Part shown: piece by piece, positions 45,157 to 56,825 of the stretch
Position numbering within the stretch: the stretch's first letter is position 1
Layout of the letters: every line of letters begins with the position of its first letter
From: Antrodiella citrinella
Taxonomy: Eukaryota; Basidiomycota; Agaricomycetes; Polyporales; Steccherinaceae
NCBI GenBank assembly: GCA_004802725.1
Contig: SGPM01000022.1
Span: 62,001-126,000 of the forward strand
DNA: 64,000 bases
Reading direction: 5' to 3'
The notes under the pieces: model-generated
What the model saw: the letters and a program-made list of their open reading frames with translations, nothing else
Databases searched by the model: none
Told to the model about the DNA's origin: nothing
Translations under genes and position numbers: made by a program

Positions 45157-48100
45157 TCAAGCCAACGCAATGACACCCTCATCCCACTCTTCCCTCGTAA
45201 CACACCCCACAGCCCTACAGACCGGACACGACACCTCCACCTCTCCGCCCTCACCCTCCTTTTCTTCTTTCTCATCCTCCCCACCCCACCCCGCAACCCT
45301 CTCCGCGCTCACAAGACACGCAGAATGGAACTTATGCTCGCACACATCCTCCGTCCCTCCAGATCGGTGAATCCCAATCTGCCTGACCTTCGTGACGTCG
45401 ATGCCCGGCGTAGGCTCCGGGTCCTCGTCTGTAGGCCCAAGCCCACACGAGATGTCCCAGCACCTTAGTCCCAACTCCCGCTCGCGCTTCTCAATGCGCT
45501 GGCGTAGCGTCGGGCCCGGCGGCGGCGGGATGATCCACTGCGGCTTCGGAGGCACGTCGTTCATACCGCCCGCATGAGCAGGCTGCGACTGTGCGCGAGT
45601 TCGCTGTCCTCGTCCGTTGCCGCCCATAGGGATCCGGGTGAAGAAATCAAACATAGTCGGGGGAGGAGGCGGAGGAGGCACATCTTCAGCGCCCGCAGGA
45701 GGAGGAGGAGCGGGGCCGAACGAGAACACGGGAACGTCAATGCCGTTATTGTTGACCATGTTCATGTGTTGCGCGCCGGCAGCTGGTGCTGCAGGTGCTG
45801 GTCCGGCTCCCGCTGCTTGCCCAGCTGTGGGTGTGAAGTGTACTCCGGGGATGAGAGATGCGAACATAGATGCCATCGCACGCCTCTCTTGTGGTGACAT
45901 GTTGGCAGGCGTCCTGGCATTAGCGTTCGCCGCGCCGGTAGGAGGAGCGTTGGTACTCTGTGTCGGTGGTGGTGGGTTTGGTGGGTTGGCAGCGTGAGGT
46001 GCAGCCGGTTGTGGTTGCTGTCGGTGTGCAGCTTCCGCTGCCTCATGACCACGCGTCCCCTGAGGAATCTGCACTCCAGGGAACACCTGCTGGAAGAACT
46101 GCGCAAATGTGGGAGGTGGCGGTACTGCACCTGTACCTGTTGCTCTTGGATTAGAATGTGATTGTGGGGGAGCAGCCGATTCCGATGGAGGTGCAGCGGG
46201 GGCAGCAGGCGCAGTCGAAGGGCTTGCGGGCGCGGCAGGTGGTGGAGCCTGAGGGGCACGACCAAATAGTCCACCTATGAGTTGCTGGATGAACGCACGC
46301 GCCTCGGTATCGAAATCCTGAGGCACGCCCTGAGGAGTAGCACCCGGTGCAGGTGGAGGCGCAGGGCCAAAGACAGGCGGTTGAGGGGGCTGAGGCTGTT
46401 GCGCGTTCGCCGCATCCGCATTGGCTGTCTGAGGTTGAGGACCATGCACAGGGAATGATCCACCAAAAACGTATGGCATATGGAAATGAGCGTGTCCAAG
46501 GTTCTCCCCATGAGCATCGGGAGGAGCGTTGGCGTTGTTGGGATCAACGATAGAAAAGGAGAGATCAATGCCAAAAAAGCCGTACGGCGGTGGTGGTCCT
46601 TGCTCTTCGGCACCTGGAGCTGCAGCAGCCGGAGCGAGATGAGGATGAGGTGGCGGTGGAGGCACCTGCGCGTCTTGTTCGTCCTCGTCATCATCTGAGT
46701 TGACCATAGGTTCCATGGAAGGCATCTCTGCGTCTCCTGCCATGTCGACGACAAAGAAATCGTAATCAAACCCAGGTGGAGCACCTGGGACACCTGGAGC
46801 AGGCGGCTGCGGAGGGGCAGCCTCGGCGTTTGCTGGAGGTTGTCCGCCAGGAGTAGCAGCCCCAGTGGGTGTTTGAGCTTGACCCGGCTGAGGTTGCTGA
46901 CGATTGCGTCGTGGCATACCTCGCATGGGTCTGATAGGTCTGGGAACATACGTCAAGCTGTCGGGATCGATGTCGAATCGGCAAGAAGGACAAGTGGTAC
47001 GGTGAGCCCGAGTGAACCAGGGGAGGAGACAGGAAGCGTGAAAGACGTGGGAGCAAGGCAAAGCGACAACCTTGGGGTATTTCTTGTCGTCCTCATCCAT
47101 TGGAGGCGGCGAAGAAGACGAGGATGCAGTGGGTTGATCGTTAGAAGTCGTCGGGTCAGCTGGCGTACCGTCCTTGGCTTCGACATCCTCTCCGAATCCA
47201 CCGTCCCCGTCTAGTAGGGATTCCCAGCACACCGCACATCCAGGGCCTGAGTCGCCTTCACCGTTTCCAACTCTCTGCAGCCTCTTCACAAGACCAATCG
47301 GAACCTCTTCGAGCCCAGCAAGCAGTTTCTTCGCCCGCTCAGGATCGTCCGGTTCCTCGCCACCCATGCCACCCATGCCGCCAAAGATCATGTTGAACAG
47401 ACCAGGACCCGGCATCTGATTGAAAAATTGACCCATGTTGAAGCCAGGCGGCGCATTGTGGAAGTGCGGCGCTCCTTGCGCATTGGGTGGCTGCCCTGGT
47501 TGGCCAGGCGGCCCGTTGTTGCCATTATGGCCTGGTAAGGGAGGTCCAAGTACAAAGTCAAGTATAATGCGATGAGGGCCAGCCTCGTGGACGTGGAAGT
47601 TGTGCGCATGGGGTTCATGGTTTGCAGGATTGGGCTGCTGCTGCTGAGGCAGAGGGAGCGGTAGCGGCGGCGCGTTCTCTGACAGAGGCGAGTGAATACG
47701 CTGACGGTTCGATTCCCGCACTTCCTCCTCCTCTTCCTCCACTTCCACTCGTGTGCGGCGTGTGCTCCTGGGTGGCACAGAAGCACTCGGCGCTGGTGCG
47801 GAAGCAACCGAAGCCGTGCTTGTGCTTGATGAAGGCAGAGGCATAGCAGGCAAATCCATCTCTTCTGGATCAGCCATCTCAACGTCTACTGATAGTCCAG
47901 AGCTCCCAGAAGCAGGCTCAGCGCTCGGTGCTGGTGCGGAGGCGGTGAGACCTGGTTGGGGCGTGCTCTGGTTTGGTAATGAACTGGTGAGGACAAGCGA
48001 GGAGAGTAGATTACACACCGACTCTGCTAGGTTCGCTGGCGTCGGTGTTGATCGCGAATGACTGAAATAGCTCATGCCAATGGATGTCAAATCCGCGAAT

Positions 48101-48246
48101 GGGTCAGACTGAGCGGGGTCTATGGATTGACGGGACAAAGCAGGGTCATTTCGGGAGCTGCTTATATTGCCATTGTTGGTATTGTCTTGAGCGTCGGCGC
48201 GGTTGCCGTCGTCGTTGCTGGCGATGTTGGCGTTATTGTTGTCCAT
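45157..48246 (-). CDS. Large RING-finger protein, probable E3 ubiquitin ligase
   Basis: A single uninterrupted frame of 1029 codons, rare in this intron-rich window. The chosen ATG (48246) has a good context (GCCATGG) and is followed by an Asn/Asp-rich start. An upstream in-frame ATG at 48393 would add 49 residues. Near residue 337 lies CAVCWESLL, then about 50 residues of insertion, then LPCSHVFHASCLLPWF and CPSCRFDIDPDSL, together forming a RING-H2 finger. The long middle is Pro/Ala/Gly/Gln-rich and disordered. The end (residues about 960-1025) has a second Cys/His cluster, CEHKFHSACL and CPVC, resembling a partial RING. Overall layout suggests a ubiquitin ligase with disordered arms. Family not identified. 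Confidence 0.85.
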   Translation of the reverse strand: MDNNNANIASNDDGNRADAQDNTNNGNISSSRNDPALSRQSIDPAQSDPFADLTSIGMSYFSHSRSTPTPANLAESVCNLLSSLVLTSSLPNQSTPQPGLTASAPAPSAEPASGSSGLSVDVEMADPEEMDLPAMPLPSSSTSTASVASAPAPSASVPPRSTRRTRVEVEEEEEEVRESNRQRIHSPLSENAPPLPLPLPQQQQPNPANHEPHAHNFHVHEAGPHRIILDFVLGPPLPGHNGNNGPPGQPGQPPNAQGAPHFHNAPPGFNMGQFFNQMPGPGLFNMIFGGMGGMGGEEPDDPERAKKLLAGLEEVPIGLVKRLQRVGNGEGDSGPGCAVCWESLLDGDGGFGEDVEAKDGTPADPTTSNDQPTASSSSSPPPMDEDDKKYPKVVALPCSHVFHASCLLPWFTRAHRTTCPSCRFDIDPDSLTYVPRPIRPMRGMPRRNRQQPQPGQAQTPTGAATPGGQPPANAEAAPPQPPAPGVPGAPPGFDYDFFVVDMAGDAEMPSMEPMVNSDDDEDEQDAQVPPPPPHPHLAPAAAAPGAEEQGPPPPYGFFGIDLSFSIVDPNNANAPPDAHGENLGHAHFHMPYVFGGSFPVHGPQPQTANADAANAQQPQPPQPPVFGPAPPPAPGATPQGVPQDFDTEARAFIQQLIGGLFGRAPQAPPPAAPASPSTAPAAPAAPPSESAAPPQSHSNPRATGTGAVPPPPTFAQFFQQVFPGVQIPQGTRGHEAAEAAHRQQPQPAAPHAANPPNPPPPTQSTNAPPTGAANANARTPANMSPQERRAMASMFASLIPGVHFTPTAGQAAGAGPAPAAPAAGAQHMNMVNNNGIDVPVFSFGPAPPPPAGAEDVPPPPPPPTMFDFFTRIPMGGNGRGQRTRAQSQPAHAGGMNDVPPKPQWIIPPPPGPTLRQRIEKRERELGLRCWDISCGLGPTDEDPEPTPGIDVTKVRQIGIHRSGGTEDVCEHKFHSACLVSAERVAGWGGEDEKEEKEGEGGEVEVSCPVCRAVGCVTREEWDEGVIALA

Positions 48247-48817
48247 GGCGATGGTGGTGGTTGAAGAACAAGAAGGAGAAAGAGAGAAGAAGGGCGTCGC
48301 CGTTGTTGTTGACGGCGAACTGCCTCTCCCAGCCTTCGAGACCGAGACCTCGGAGAGCGAAATGACGTGAACACCCGAGAACATTCCACACATGACTAAT
48401 CCGGTCAGGCGCTAACACGGTCACATGACACACGCGTCGCCACACACACCCTCCACGCGTACAGCCTGCTTTCCCTGGACAACACACAAAGCGATAGATA
48501 GAAAGTACAGCATATACAACGATAACAGAGACAGACACGCCGCCCAGTGGATCGTGCCAGCACGTGAAGGACAAATTCTACAAGCCACAAAGGCCTGAGA
48601 CACAGCCACAAGCGTATACACAACAGAACGATAGAGTAGGCACAACACAGAGACACAATGATACGAGAACATAGCACTTAAACATTCTAAGCAAGAAAAA
48701 TCGGATGCGGAGGGGCAGGGAATGTCGCGCCACAGCTGATCCGCAGTCATCCGCCATCAGCTGTGGCGACTCAGATAGAGATTGCTTCCATCTCTTCAGC
48801 AAGCACCTGGACAGTCG
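48247..48817. other. promoter region of the RING gene; no gene seen
   Basis: Upstream of the RING gene and downstream of the next minus-strand gene. CA-rich stretches (48420-48660) give open frames rich in Cys and Val on the minus strand, which look like low-complexity shadows. Confidence 0.5.
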
Positions 48818-49374
48818 TCAGATACCATATCGCCAGATAGAAACGTTGTGACGCACTTCATCGTCGTCCCGCTCTGGCCTCATACTGATGAAGAACTGCA
48901 CAAGCTCCTCCTTGGTCAATCGAAACACCCCCGTCGTGCCCAGGGGCCACGACACCCACTGCGGAGCGAAATCATCCGAGGCCTGACCTGTGTGCATATC
49001 TAACACCGACTCAGGCGTGACAATATATCTGCCAGATGCACGCAGGAAAGTGATTGACCAGTGGAGGGAGTATTCATCCAGATCGGCGAAAAAGTCATCG
49101 ACCTCTCCCTGATGTGGCGACAGTGAGTCAACACGATTCCGTCATACAACATACAGTCACATACCTTTTCCATCTTCATTTCCACGCGGACGCGGGCCTC
49201 ATCGACGGTTATAGGGCACTCCGCCTGCCCGATGTCCCGCGCACGATGGGCTATGAGCCACTGATCAATAGGCCCGGGTATAACCTCCTTCTTTGGCGAC
49301 TCTTTCTTTTTGCGCAAGGGGGGAGGTAAGGCGGGTCTCGGACGCCTCTTCAGTTTCTTTTCGACACGCGGCAT
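48818..49374 (-). CDS. Uncharacterised protein, 166 aa
   Basis: Two exons (49374-49165 and 49108-48818). The N-terminal 30 residues are very basic (KKLKRRPRPALPPPLRKKK), suggesting nuclear or nucleic-acid association. The rest looks folded: IDQWLIAHRARDIGQAECP, DDFFADLDEYSLHWSITF, GRYIVTPESVLDMHTG and TKEELVQFFISMRPE. I recognise no family. The intron has a GTATGT donor and a CAG acceptor. Confidence 0.6.
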
Positions 49375-50802
49375 CGTACTATGACTTGAGTTGACTGCGA
49401 GTGTGTGGGTGTGTGTGGTGGCCAAGAGAGATGGGTGGCAGGAAAATCCCAAAAAACACCTGGAAGCCACTCGGTGGCTATTGAATTCAACATAGGTTCC
49501 TACACGCTTCCAACAGGATGATCACTGATCAGATTAATCACTGATTATTGGGATCCTAGTACAACCTGCCATGAAAGATGGCCTCCGAACCGACATACGG
49601 GGTGGCTGGAGTCCTGGAATACATGTTTTGCCTTTCCTGGGTCGCTGAATCGGCGTGGTGACCTGTGTGTGCATTATCAATCATTGTGCACGGGGGCGTG
49701 GTCAGTTCAAAGACGCGTTCCCCGAAGCTTTGAAGTTTGCACGAGCTCAAAGAAGAAACTGCGGGAGAAGACCTGTCACTGTGCACTGCGAAAGCATCTT
49801 CATACTTTAACAGACGAGGAGGGACGACATAACCTTGATCATGACCGGAGCCTGCGAACGCTGGGATCGATGAGTATCCGCGAAGGACGGTGCTGAATTC
49901 TGACTTACCGCGGCGAAAGAGGGCGACCCTGATGGTCTGCAAATCACAAGGGCTGGCAGTCGCCGGAGGGAAGGGGACCGTGGCCAGACCAGCCCACCAC
50001 CATGACACACGATGGGCAATCAGTTCGAGCCTCATGCCCGTAAGGCGTGTGATGGGAATGAATGTGCGTTTCTGGGGGCAGGAAGTTCTGTTTTGAGCAG
50101 TGCTGGCAGGAACTGGACGTTGTTCGTAACAGAACACTCGAGCACAGTGTTTGACAAAGGAAGCTGTGGGCTGCGGAGGTGAAGAATGGTTGCTGAGCGT
50201 CGTCTGTGCAAGAAGGTTCGCTCGTGGGACCTACAATCATCAACAGCACACAATACTTTTCGTCTCACGTGGGATCGGATAGATGGAAATTTTGAGGCGA
50301 GACGCCCTGGAGAGTGGATAACGGCCTCGTGTTAAAAGCAAGGGGACGACGATGGACCGTAGCTGCCTCTCCAGCACTTTCTGCTCTCTCAGCAGCCTCA
50401 GAAGCAGGTGGGCCTCCGAGGTCTATATCTGCTCAGAGGAGCTCGACTGAGAGGCCCTCGCCGTCGTCAAACTCGACACATCGTCGCCGACGAGCTCGAG
50501 AGTTTCCTCAACGACCACCACGAGATAGCAGCCACAGAGATTCGAGAACACCCACGATCACGGTGAGCACGCTCGTTCTTCTCGTGTTCATTGCCCATCT
50601 ATAACTTGACGCTTCCCCTCGGGCCTTCCTTCCTCGCAGACCCACCGCCCTTTTCCCTCCCTCACCACCACCTCCCCCCACTCCTTCACGAACTCATATC
50701 TGAACACTCCTCCCCCTTTTATTCTTCCCACCGCAGCCCGATTACACGACTAACGACCTCATTTATTCCCTATCTGTTTCGCCGACATCGCGCAACGTTC
50801 TT
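49375..50802. other. region with no secure gene
   Basis: A minus-strand frame of 193 codons (50137-49556) is the longest but resembles nothing I know, and lacks clear splice partners. The last 500 bases, pyrimidine-rich around 50580-50760, are the likely promoter and leader of the DUF6699 gene. Confidence 0.4.
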
Positions 50803-52374
50803 ATGTTCAAGAAGCTCAGAGAAAGCCTGAACGACAGCCCACGACCCAAGACTCCTAAAGCCCCCAAGATAGGCAGGATACCCCTCCCCGATCTCGGAGA
50901 AGACGACCGTGTCTACGAGGGCTCGAAGTGGTCGCTGCTGTCTGGCACCGACATCGGGCCAGTCATTGTTGCACCCACACCGCGCAGGCCGACTCACCCA
51001 CTCGCACTCTCACGCGGGACCACACCGTATTGTCCCACCCCGCCTGTGACTGTATCACCCCCCTCTGCGCCCACCCCGATCCACAAGCANCAGTACAGTC
51101 GACACCTCTCTTCGTCAGACGTGCCTTCACCCATGTCTTCACCCCCACTCAAATCACAGGCCCCGCGCCAGAGGGCTCCCTCGACTGCCCCGACGCCCGA
51201 TCTCAAGCAGCACGTCCATCGCGCCTTGATACCCTCTCCCCCACCGGCTTCGGCGCCTGAACCGAAACCACTCAAATCGGCGATGAAGTCGTCGTCGCGA
51301 TATCGTGAGGACCCCAGGACAGGGACCCCGTCCCCAGAATTGAAGAGGGCGAGTCGGTCTGTGCCTGCTCACGAGAGATCGTCGGCACCAATGGAAGTCC
51401 CACACCGTCCTCGCGAGAGACGCCCATCAGTGACCCCGCTTGACATCCCACTGGCCAATGCCCGCGAGAGACGACCATCGGTGACAACCCCGCTTGATAC
51501 CCTTTCGCGGCCCACTCATGAGAGACGACCGACTGGAGACCGTCGCCCTTCGGCCTCGTCGACGTCGTCTGGTAGCTCTCAGCAGTCATCCTCTGGCAGA
51601 CCTGGACCTGAGTCGCCACGAAAGCATACGTACAGGCCCGCAGTCATTGGTGTTGGCACACTGGAGATGCCGGGGAACACTGAGGCAGTCATACCCCCCA
51701 AGGATGCTCGTCCGGAGAAGGGAATCTTGAAACCTGGTATGTTATGTCAGCTGGGCTTCGTCTTCGGCGACAAGTAGAACGGCGTTGTAGGACTGCGCTC
51801 ATAACTTCCTTTTGCATGACATTTAGGACCTGTCCGACGGCCATCAACTGTCCCACTGAACTGGCGACTAGTAGAAGAAGGATACCGTCCTCGGCCTCAC
51901 AACACGCGCAAACTGCACTTCGACATCTCCATGAAACCGACGCGGATCGTCGAGCTCATAGCACCATACCGCCGCGAATTCTGGGACCTCGACGACCTCG
52001 AGGAGCCCGCCGCAGACGTCAGCTTCACCACGATGGAGGTCATGATGTTCGAGCTTCCGGACTGGACGATCCGCGCACACGTCCCCGGCGGTCTTACGTG
52101 TCGGCACGTCTTCGATGCGATATACGAGGCGTTGCAGGTCCCGCTGACCGCGGAGGAGCGCGCGAAGCTCTTGCCTCCTGGCAGTGAACGCCAGAAACAG
52201 GCGCAGAGGGCGTTTGAGCATCGGTGCAAGACGTCGAAAGATGCTATTAGCTATGTTCTGCAGACTAGGGGCATGCTGAGGCTGGATATGCTTGGGGAGA
52301 ACGTTATCTTCAATGGGCTGGCTCGGGCTGTTGATGACCGGAGATGGGTCTTGAACCTCAAACATAGGACTTAA
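50803..52374 (+). CDS. DUF6699 domain protein with long disordered N-terminus
   Basis: Two exons (50803-51736 and 51827-52374) give 493 aa. Residues 1-315 are Pro/Ser/Arg-rich and disordered, with repeated RRPS/RRPT sites (206-209, 223-226, 241-244, 247-250), good matches to a basic-directed (PKA-like) phosphorylation consensus. Residues about 335-480 match the mushroom DUF6699 domain: LHFDISMKPTRIVELIAP, FELPDWTIRAHVPGGLTC, HVFDAIYEALQVPL and ARAVDDRRWVLNL. The domain is common in agaricomycetes and has no known function. An undetermined base at 51090 leaves one residue unknown. Confidence 0.8.
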
Positions 52375-54574
52375 TGTCGTTATATCCATCTGCTTAAGGT
52401 GAGCTTCATATGCGCGTAATCGTTGACAAGCGTGTGTACTGACCTTCCTCCGTTCCCTAGGACTGGATCCTGTATAATGCGATTTCTCATCTTTTTTCAT
52501 GCTCTCAACGGACAGTCACTCTTTTGCTCGCAATTCTGCCTCTCGCTCTGCTCAACCCCCACTTCGCACCTCTTCGTCGCATTCTTTTGTCCCACGGAAT
52601 CTGGATGCCCTTTACAAATTACAAGACACCATCGATAACCCCCATTCAGTCTGCGTCCGTCTCTGTGACACCAGCATTTCCATACCTATACCATTCGTTC
52701 CCGTGTACCACCCCATGCCATGCCTACACCTATATTCATAGTCCGGAGTTCTATATCATATGCCTTACGCATTACCCTGTTGTTTCAATTTGTACTGTAT
52801 ACAAATGTACCTCACCCCCATACCCCCCGCACCCCACGTCACATCCCACCGAAGATTGCCCGTACGTAGCTTTTGTGTTTGCTGTTGTCGTCACTCGTAC
52901 CTATCCTAGTGATGTAGTCCTGGAGTCGGAGACAAGCACATAAGCAAGAGACGTTGACATTGTATGTAGCGCTAGTACCACCGAGCACCACGCACCGGCA
53001 CCGGTTTGCCACCCAATCCATTACACGTTCAGCTTCTGAAACGCGTCTGCGGGTCTTCTCTCCGAGCGTTGCGGGACCCAGATAAAAGGATAGGAGATCA
53101 CGAGTGCTGTTCAATGCCTCGCGTTTTCGATTCCACCTCAGCGAAAGGTTAGGTGGGGTGCTCACGGAGCCTCAGACCTCGTGTGCGACGTCACGACCAA
53201 GTCTGCGGGCACCCTCCACCCGATTCCACCAGCACATCTGGATTGTCCCGGAAGCTCGGCGAGGGCGTGGCCTCCATGGATATGGCGATACGGAACGACG
53301 GATCCCACTTTCCTCTTCACTCGACCCCTTCATGGCCTGTAATTTGGGATTCGGAGGTTGTTGGGGTTGGGGTACCGCCAGTCCTGACGCATGCCGTGAT
53401 TATTGGTTCAACATGGGCAGCGATATGAAGATACAGTGCGAGATCCAGTCGGTTTCTGATTCTGGAGAGAACGGAGATTCTTGTCTGTGGCGTAAAGGAA
53501 GCGCGAGCTGAATTGAGCTATGTTTGGGAGCGGGATCAGGAGGGCGTAGGTTCAACGCGGCAGAACCAGAACCAGTTTTCAGGATAGCACGAGCCTCGGA
53601 AAAACCTACGAGCGTGAGCGTTGTAAGGACAAATGAACAGCGAACACGTTCGACCTTGGCAGCACCTTCCTGTACCATATCTGAATGAACAGTGTGAATC
53701 TCAGCGAACGCACGAGATCGATAAAAATGGAGAGAATCACGGTATGCCTTCAATCGCAGAATGCCTGTTGGCAGTGATATGAGACCGGTCTGGCATGCCT
53801 GCCTGTGTGCCGATGAAGGACGATCTGCGAGGCGAGTGGTCGGCGAAAGGACCGAGTGGTGCGGGAGGGGTTTCTGAATCCAAGATTCCGAAAAGAACAT
53901 GGTCGCACCAAACGATCGTCTCAGAGCAAGTGGAACGTTTGTGTGGGAAGTGTTATGGCATCTCGTTGGAGAAACTGCTGGGCAGTCCTGAGCCATGAGA
54001 CTGGGACCTCTATATGACACTCGGCCGACTGTTTGGGGCTAGCGGATGTTCGGTGGTTTATCAGTCGACGACTAGAATGCAGCACAATGAGTAGTAAGCG
54101 CACCTGAGATCTCGTCATCGTGGAAGAAACCTGGACGACGCGTTGGTCGCGTCGGTCGTCACGGGCCATAGCGAAGCTTCGTCGGTGTTCATAGCGCGCT
54201 TCACGCCCGACAGTCGTTAACTCGCGATAACGCGCAACCAGAGAATACCATGTCCGGTGTTTTCATTGTACAGTAACAGAATGAAGAATCGGTAGATTTG
54301 ATAGAGAACTTGAAGTCTTGAACCAGCGCTGAGTCGCTGCCCGGACGGGCGCCTTTCTAACACGGCCCGGATCCTGGTAAGTCCGAGTCAATCAACGATT
54401 CGCCAAATCTGTGCTGAACCTCTTCTTTATCTTCCACATTTTCAAGTCGCTCCTTTTCTCATGCAAGACAGCGGGATCGTCGTTTTGCACAGCTGATAGC
54501 GAACGCTGACCACAAAAGTAAGTGTTCCGACAGTGTTCCAAGCCAGATAGCTCACGTAGCCATCAGGATCGCCA
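52375..54574. other. 2.2 kb without a secure gene
   Basis: 52375-52960 is pyrimidine-rich and probably the 3' flank of the DUF6699 gene. A minus-strand frame of 206 codons (54020-53400) is the longest, with no recognisable family and no clear splice partners. It may be chance or an unknown exon. Confidence 0.4.
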
Positions 54575-55900
54575 ATGCACCAAGTGTTCCACATCCCCGA
54601 GTTAGTTGAGCTCATCTCACAGAATGTCGTTGACCCGGAAGAGCGGACGCACTGCTGCAGCACCCGGGTGGCCCAGATACCCATCCTGAATGGTCTCACC
54701 CCGGAGACGTCTACCGACGTGCAGTTGCTGGGATTGACAGCAAAGCTCTTCCGGGAGTCTAGTTTGGACATACTGTGGTGTACTCAGTATAGCCTGATAC
54801 CCCTCTTTCGCATGGTAGAACTTACGAATGAGACAGACCGAAGTAATCGCCGGCACATAAACCACGGGTACGTATTCGAACCCTACGCTACTGGCACCAC
54901 TGACGTTTTCTGCCAGATGATGAAGAGGCCGTTGTGTGAAGAGGACCTTCCGAAAACACTGACGTATTCTGCGAGGATTCGCTTGCTTGCTCTGCCATTC
55001 TCTTACTCCATCCTGTTGCGCGAGATGGACATTCAACCCATTTTGCGATGCGCGGATGCGGTCCTTTTTCCGCAGCTGAAGTCTGTCTCGTCCCATACCA
55101 GAAATAGAGTAGAGGTGGGATTCGTCCTTCAGACCACTGGTCATATTCTCCAGGACATTTCGGTGGATAGGTCTTACGAAGGACTTACTTCCATGATATG
55201 TCATGCTGCTTTGAATTGCCTCAGGCGACTTTCCGGCGTTGTCCTCACCCGCGAACTCTGGACATCGCTTGCATATCTTCATCACCTCGGTGCAGAAGAT
55301 ATCTATCATATCCACTATCATTTTAACCGAGCAAACATCGCTCAGCTCACTCGCAATCACTGCGTCGAGCCTCGACGCCGTCACTGAAGTTCTACAAAGC
55401 TCCAGGTATCCTTCACTTCAGACCCTGATATGTGCCACAACCTTACCGCCCTCACCGCCCCCTCACCAGGTCCAGCATCTCCGCACAACAAACGTCGGGG
55501 CCTTCATTCGCGTCATCACAAAGTGTTGCTCTGTCACAGCCCTTACTTCTGTGAAACTCAGTGCCATTGCGAATGGAGACAGGACGATAGACTTCATACT
55601 ACTGGATATTCTTTATCCCCTTCTTCCTTTTGCTGCTATGCGCTGCCTGCGCATTTACACGTCTTGTCCTTGCGACATTGATGATACCCTTGTCCGCGAC
55701 CTGACTCACGCATGGCCAAACATCACAGACCTATTCTTAAACGACAAGGTTGATATCGCCGTTTCCGGACGACGCGCGGTATCATCCTCTCTGATCTGAA
55801 GCCTCTTACGCTGTGTTGTCTTCGGTCAATTGGTGCTATCCCGGGTGCATTGTACCATTGTATTATCGTTCTGTATCCAAATGCATACTCTGGTAAGCAT
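54575..55900 (+). pseudogene. broken paralogue of the F-box/LRR gene
   Basis: It begins MHQVFHIPELVELISQNVV, matching the F-box gene at 8955-10683 (MHKVFCIPELVELI). It continues with LGLTAKLFRESSLDILW, the LCEEDLPKTLTYSARIRLLA region and VLFPQLKSVSS. Near 55330 the similarity moves to another frame (SLDAVTEVLQSSRYPSLQTL, ALTSVKLSAIANG, DDTLVRDLTHAWPNI), and it shifts again near 55790. The reading frame of the first part stops at 55387. At least two frameshifts make it a pseudogene. Confidence 0.75.
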
Positions 55901-56409
55901 CCCTTCTCTATTATAACGCACCAAAGCCACTGCTTACGATGCATCACTGTATCTACTTGCGTATGATTTCATCTGAACAAAATTCTCACATAAACATGCT
56001 TTCCCGCTCGCACAAAGTCCCAATCTCAGAGATGCGTTGTTTCACTGAGATGTTGTTCCGCCAGATGCGCTTGCGCTGTTGGCGTATGCTGTGTATCAAC
56101 ATATTCGACGGGCTGTCATAAATTCTCAACGCCGCGCAGGTCCTATTGAACTAGTAAGTCTACGACCTCTCTCCTTTCGTCCAAGCTATGGACTCACCCG
56201 GATGGTCAAAGTCGCTATAACGCCAATTATATTTGGTGATTCATGTTCCCAAGTAACCTCCTGGGCTCAGGCGCAGAGAGACCGTTCCATATTAATCAGC
56301 ATTTTCGGATAGAGTCGGTGGCGATCTGCCAATATTCGGATAGAGTAAGCCAAGAATGTCGACCTGGTCTGCTTTTGGGTGCGTACTGTACAGATAACTG
56401 AAACGATCC

Positions 56410-56825
56410 TACTAGATCTGTGATGACGGAGCTGCATCCCATTCTCCGGTGGTCGGACTCCGACATGTTTACTGGCTCCCATTCCTTACAATTGCTACGT
56501 AGGGCATTGGCCGACATCGTGGATTCCTCGAGGCTGATGCAGCGTCCTGAGACCTACAAATGGCTCCACGGAGGGGTCCCACAGAGACTCGGAGAGAAGA
56601 ACTGCGTGGATTGCACATTCACTCCGAAGATGGTGTGTTCGGAGGCCGTGATACTTACAAGGCCGCGTATACTTCCGGCACATCAAATATCCTGGCTGCA
56701 TACTCAGAGCAACGAAGCCCAACATTAAATTTTTGTATTCCCGCAGTGCCCGGCGGCAGTCAGCGTGCTACGAAGAGAGAGAGCGCGCGATAAATCCCTC
56801 ATGAACTTATGTACGTCTGCGATTC
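56410..56825 (+). pseudogene. relic of a fourth P450 gene (exons 8-9)
   Basis: The sequence follows exon 8 and exon 9 of P450 copy 3 with many changes and indels. GGACTCCGACATG corresponds to the I-helix GSDT codons, CCTACAAATGGCTCCA to the YKRLQ codons, and GTGCCCGGCGGCAGTCAGCG, just after a CCCGCA acceptor, to VPSGVQR. No open frame spans it. The intact copy 3 starts 600 bases downstream. Confidence 0.65.

Noticed and set aside
45960..47990. Many long frames antisense to the RING gene
   Set aside because: They mirror Pro/Gly/Ala-rich codons of the real gene and show no motif of their own.
49556..50137. Minus-strand frame of 193 codons as a possible gene
   Set aside because: No recognisable family and no convincing start or splice structure. 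Too weak to annotate as a gene.
53400..54020. Minus-strand frame of 206 codons
   Set aside because: No domain, no splice partners and no paralogue in the window. Kept only as a note in the gap entry.
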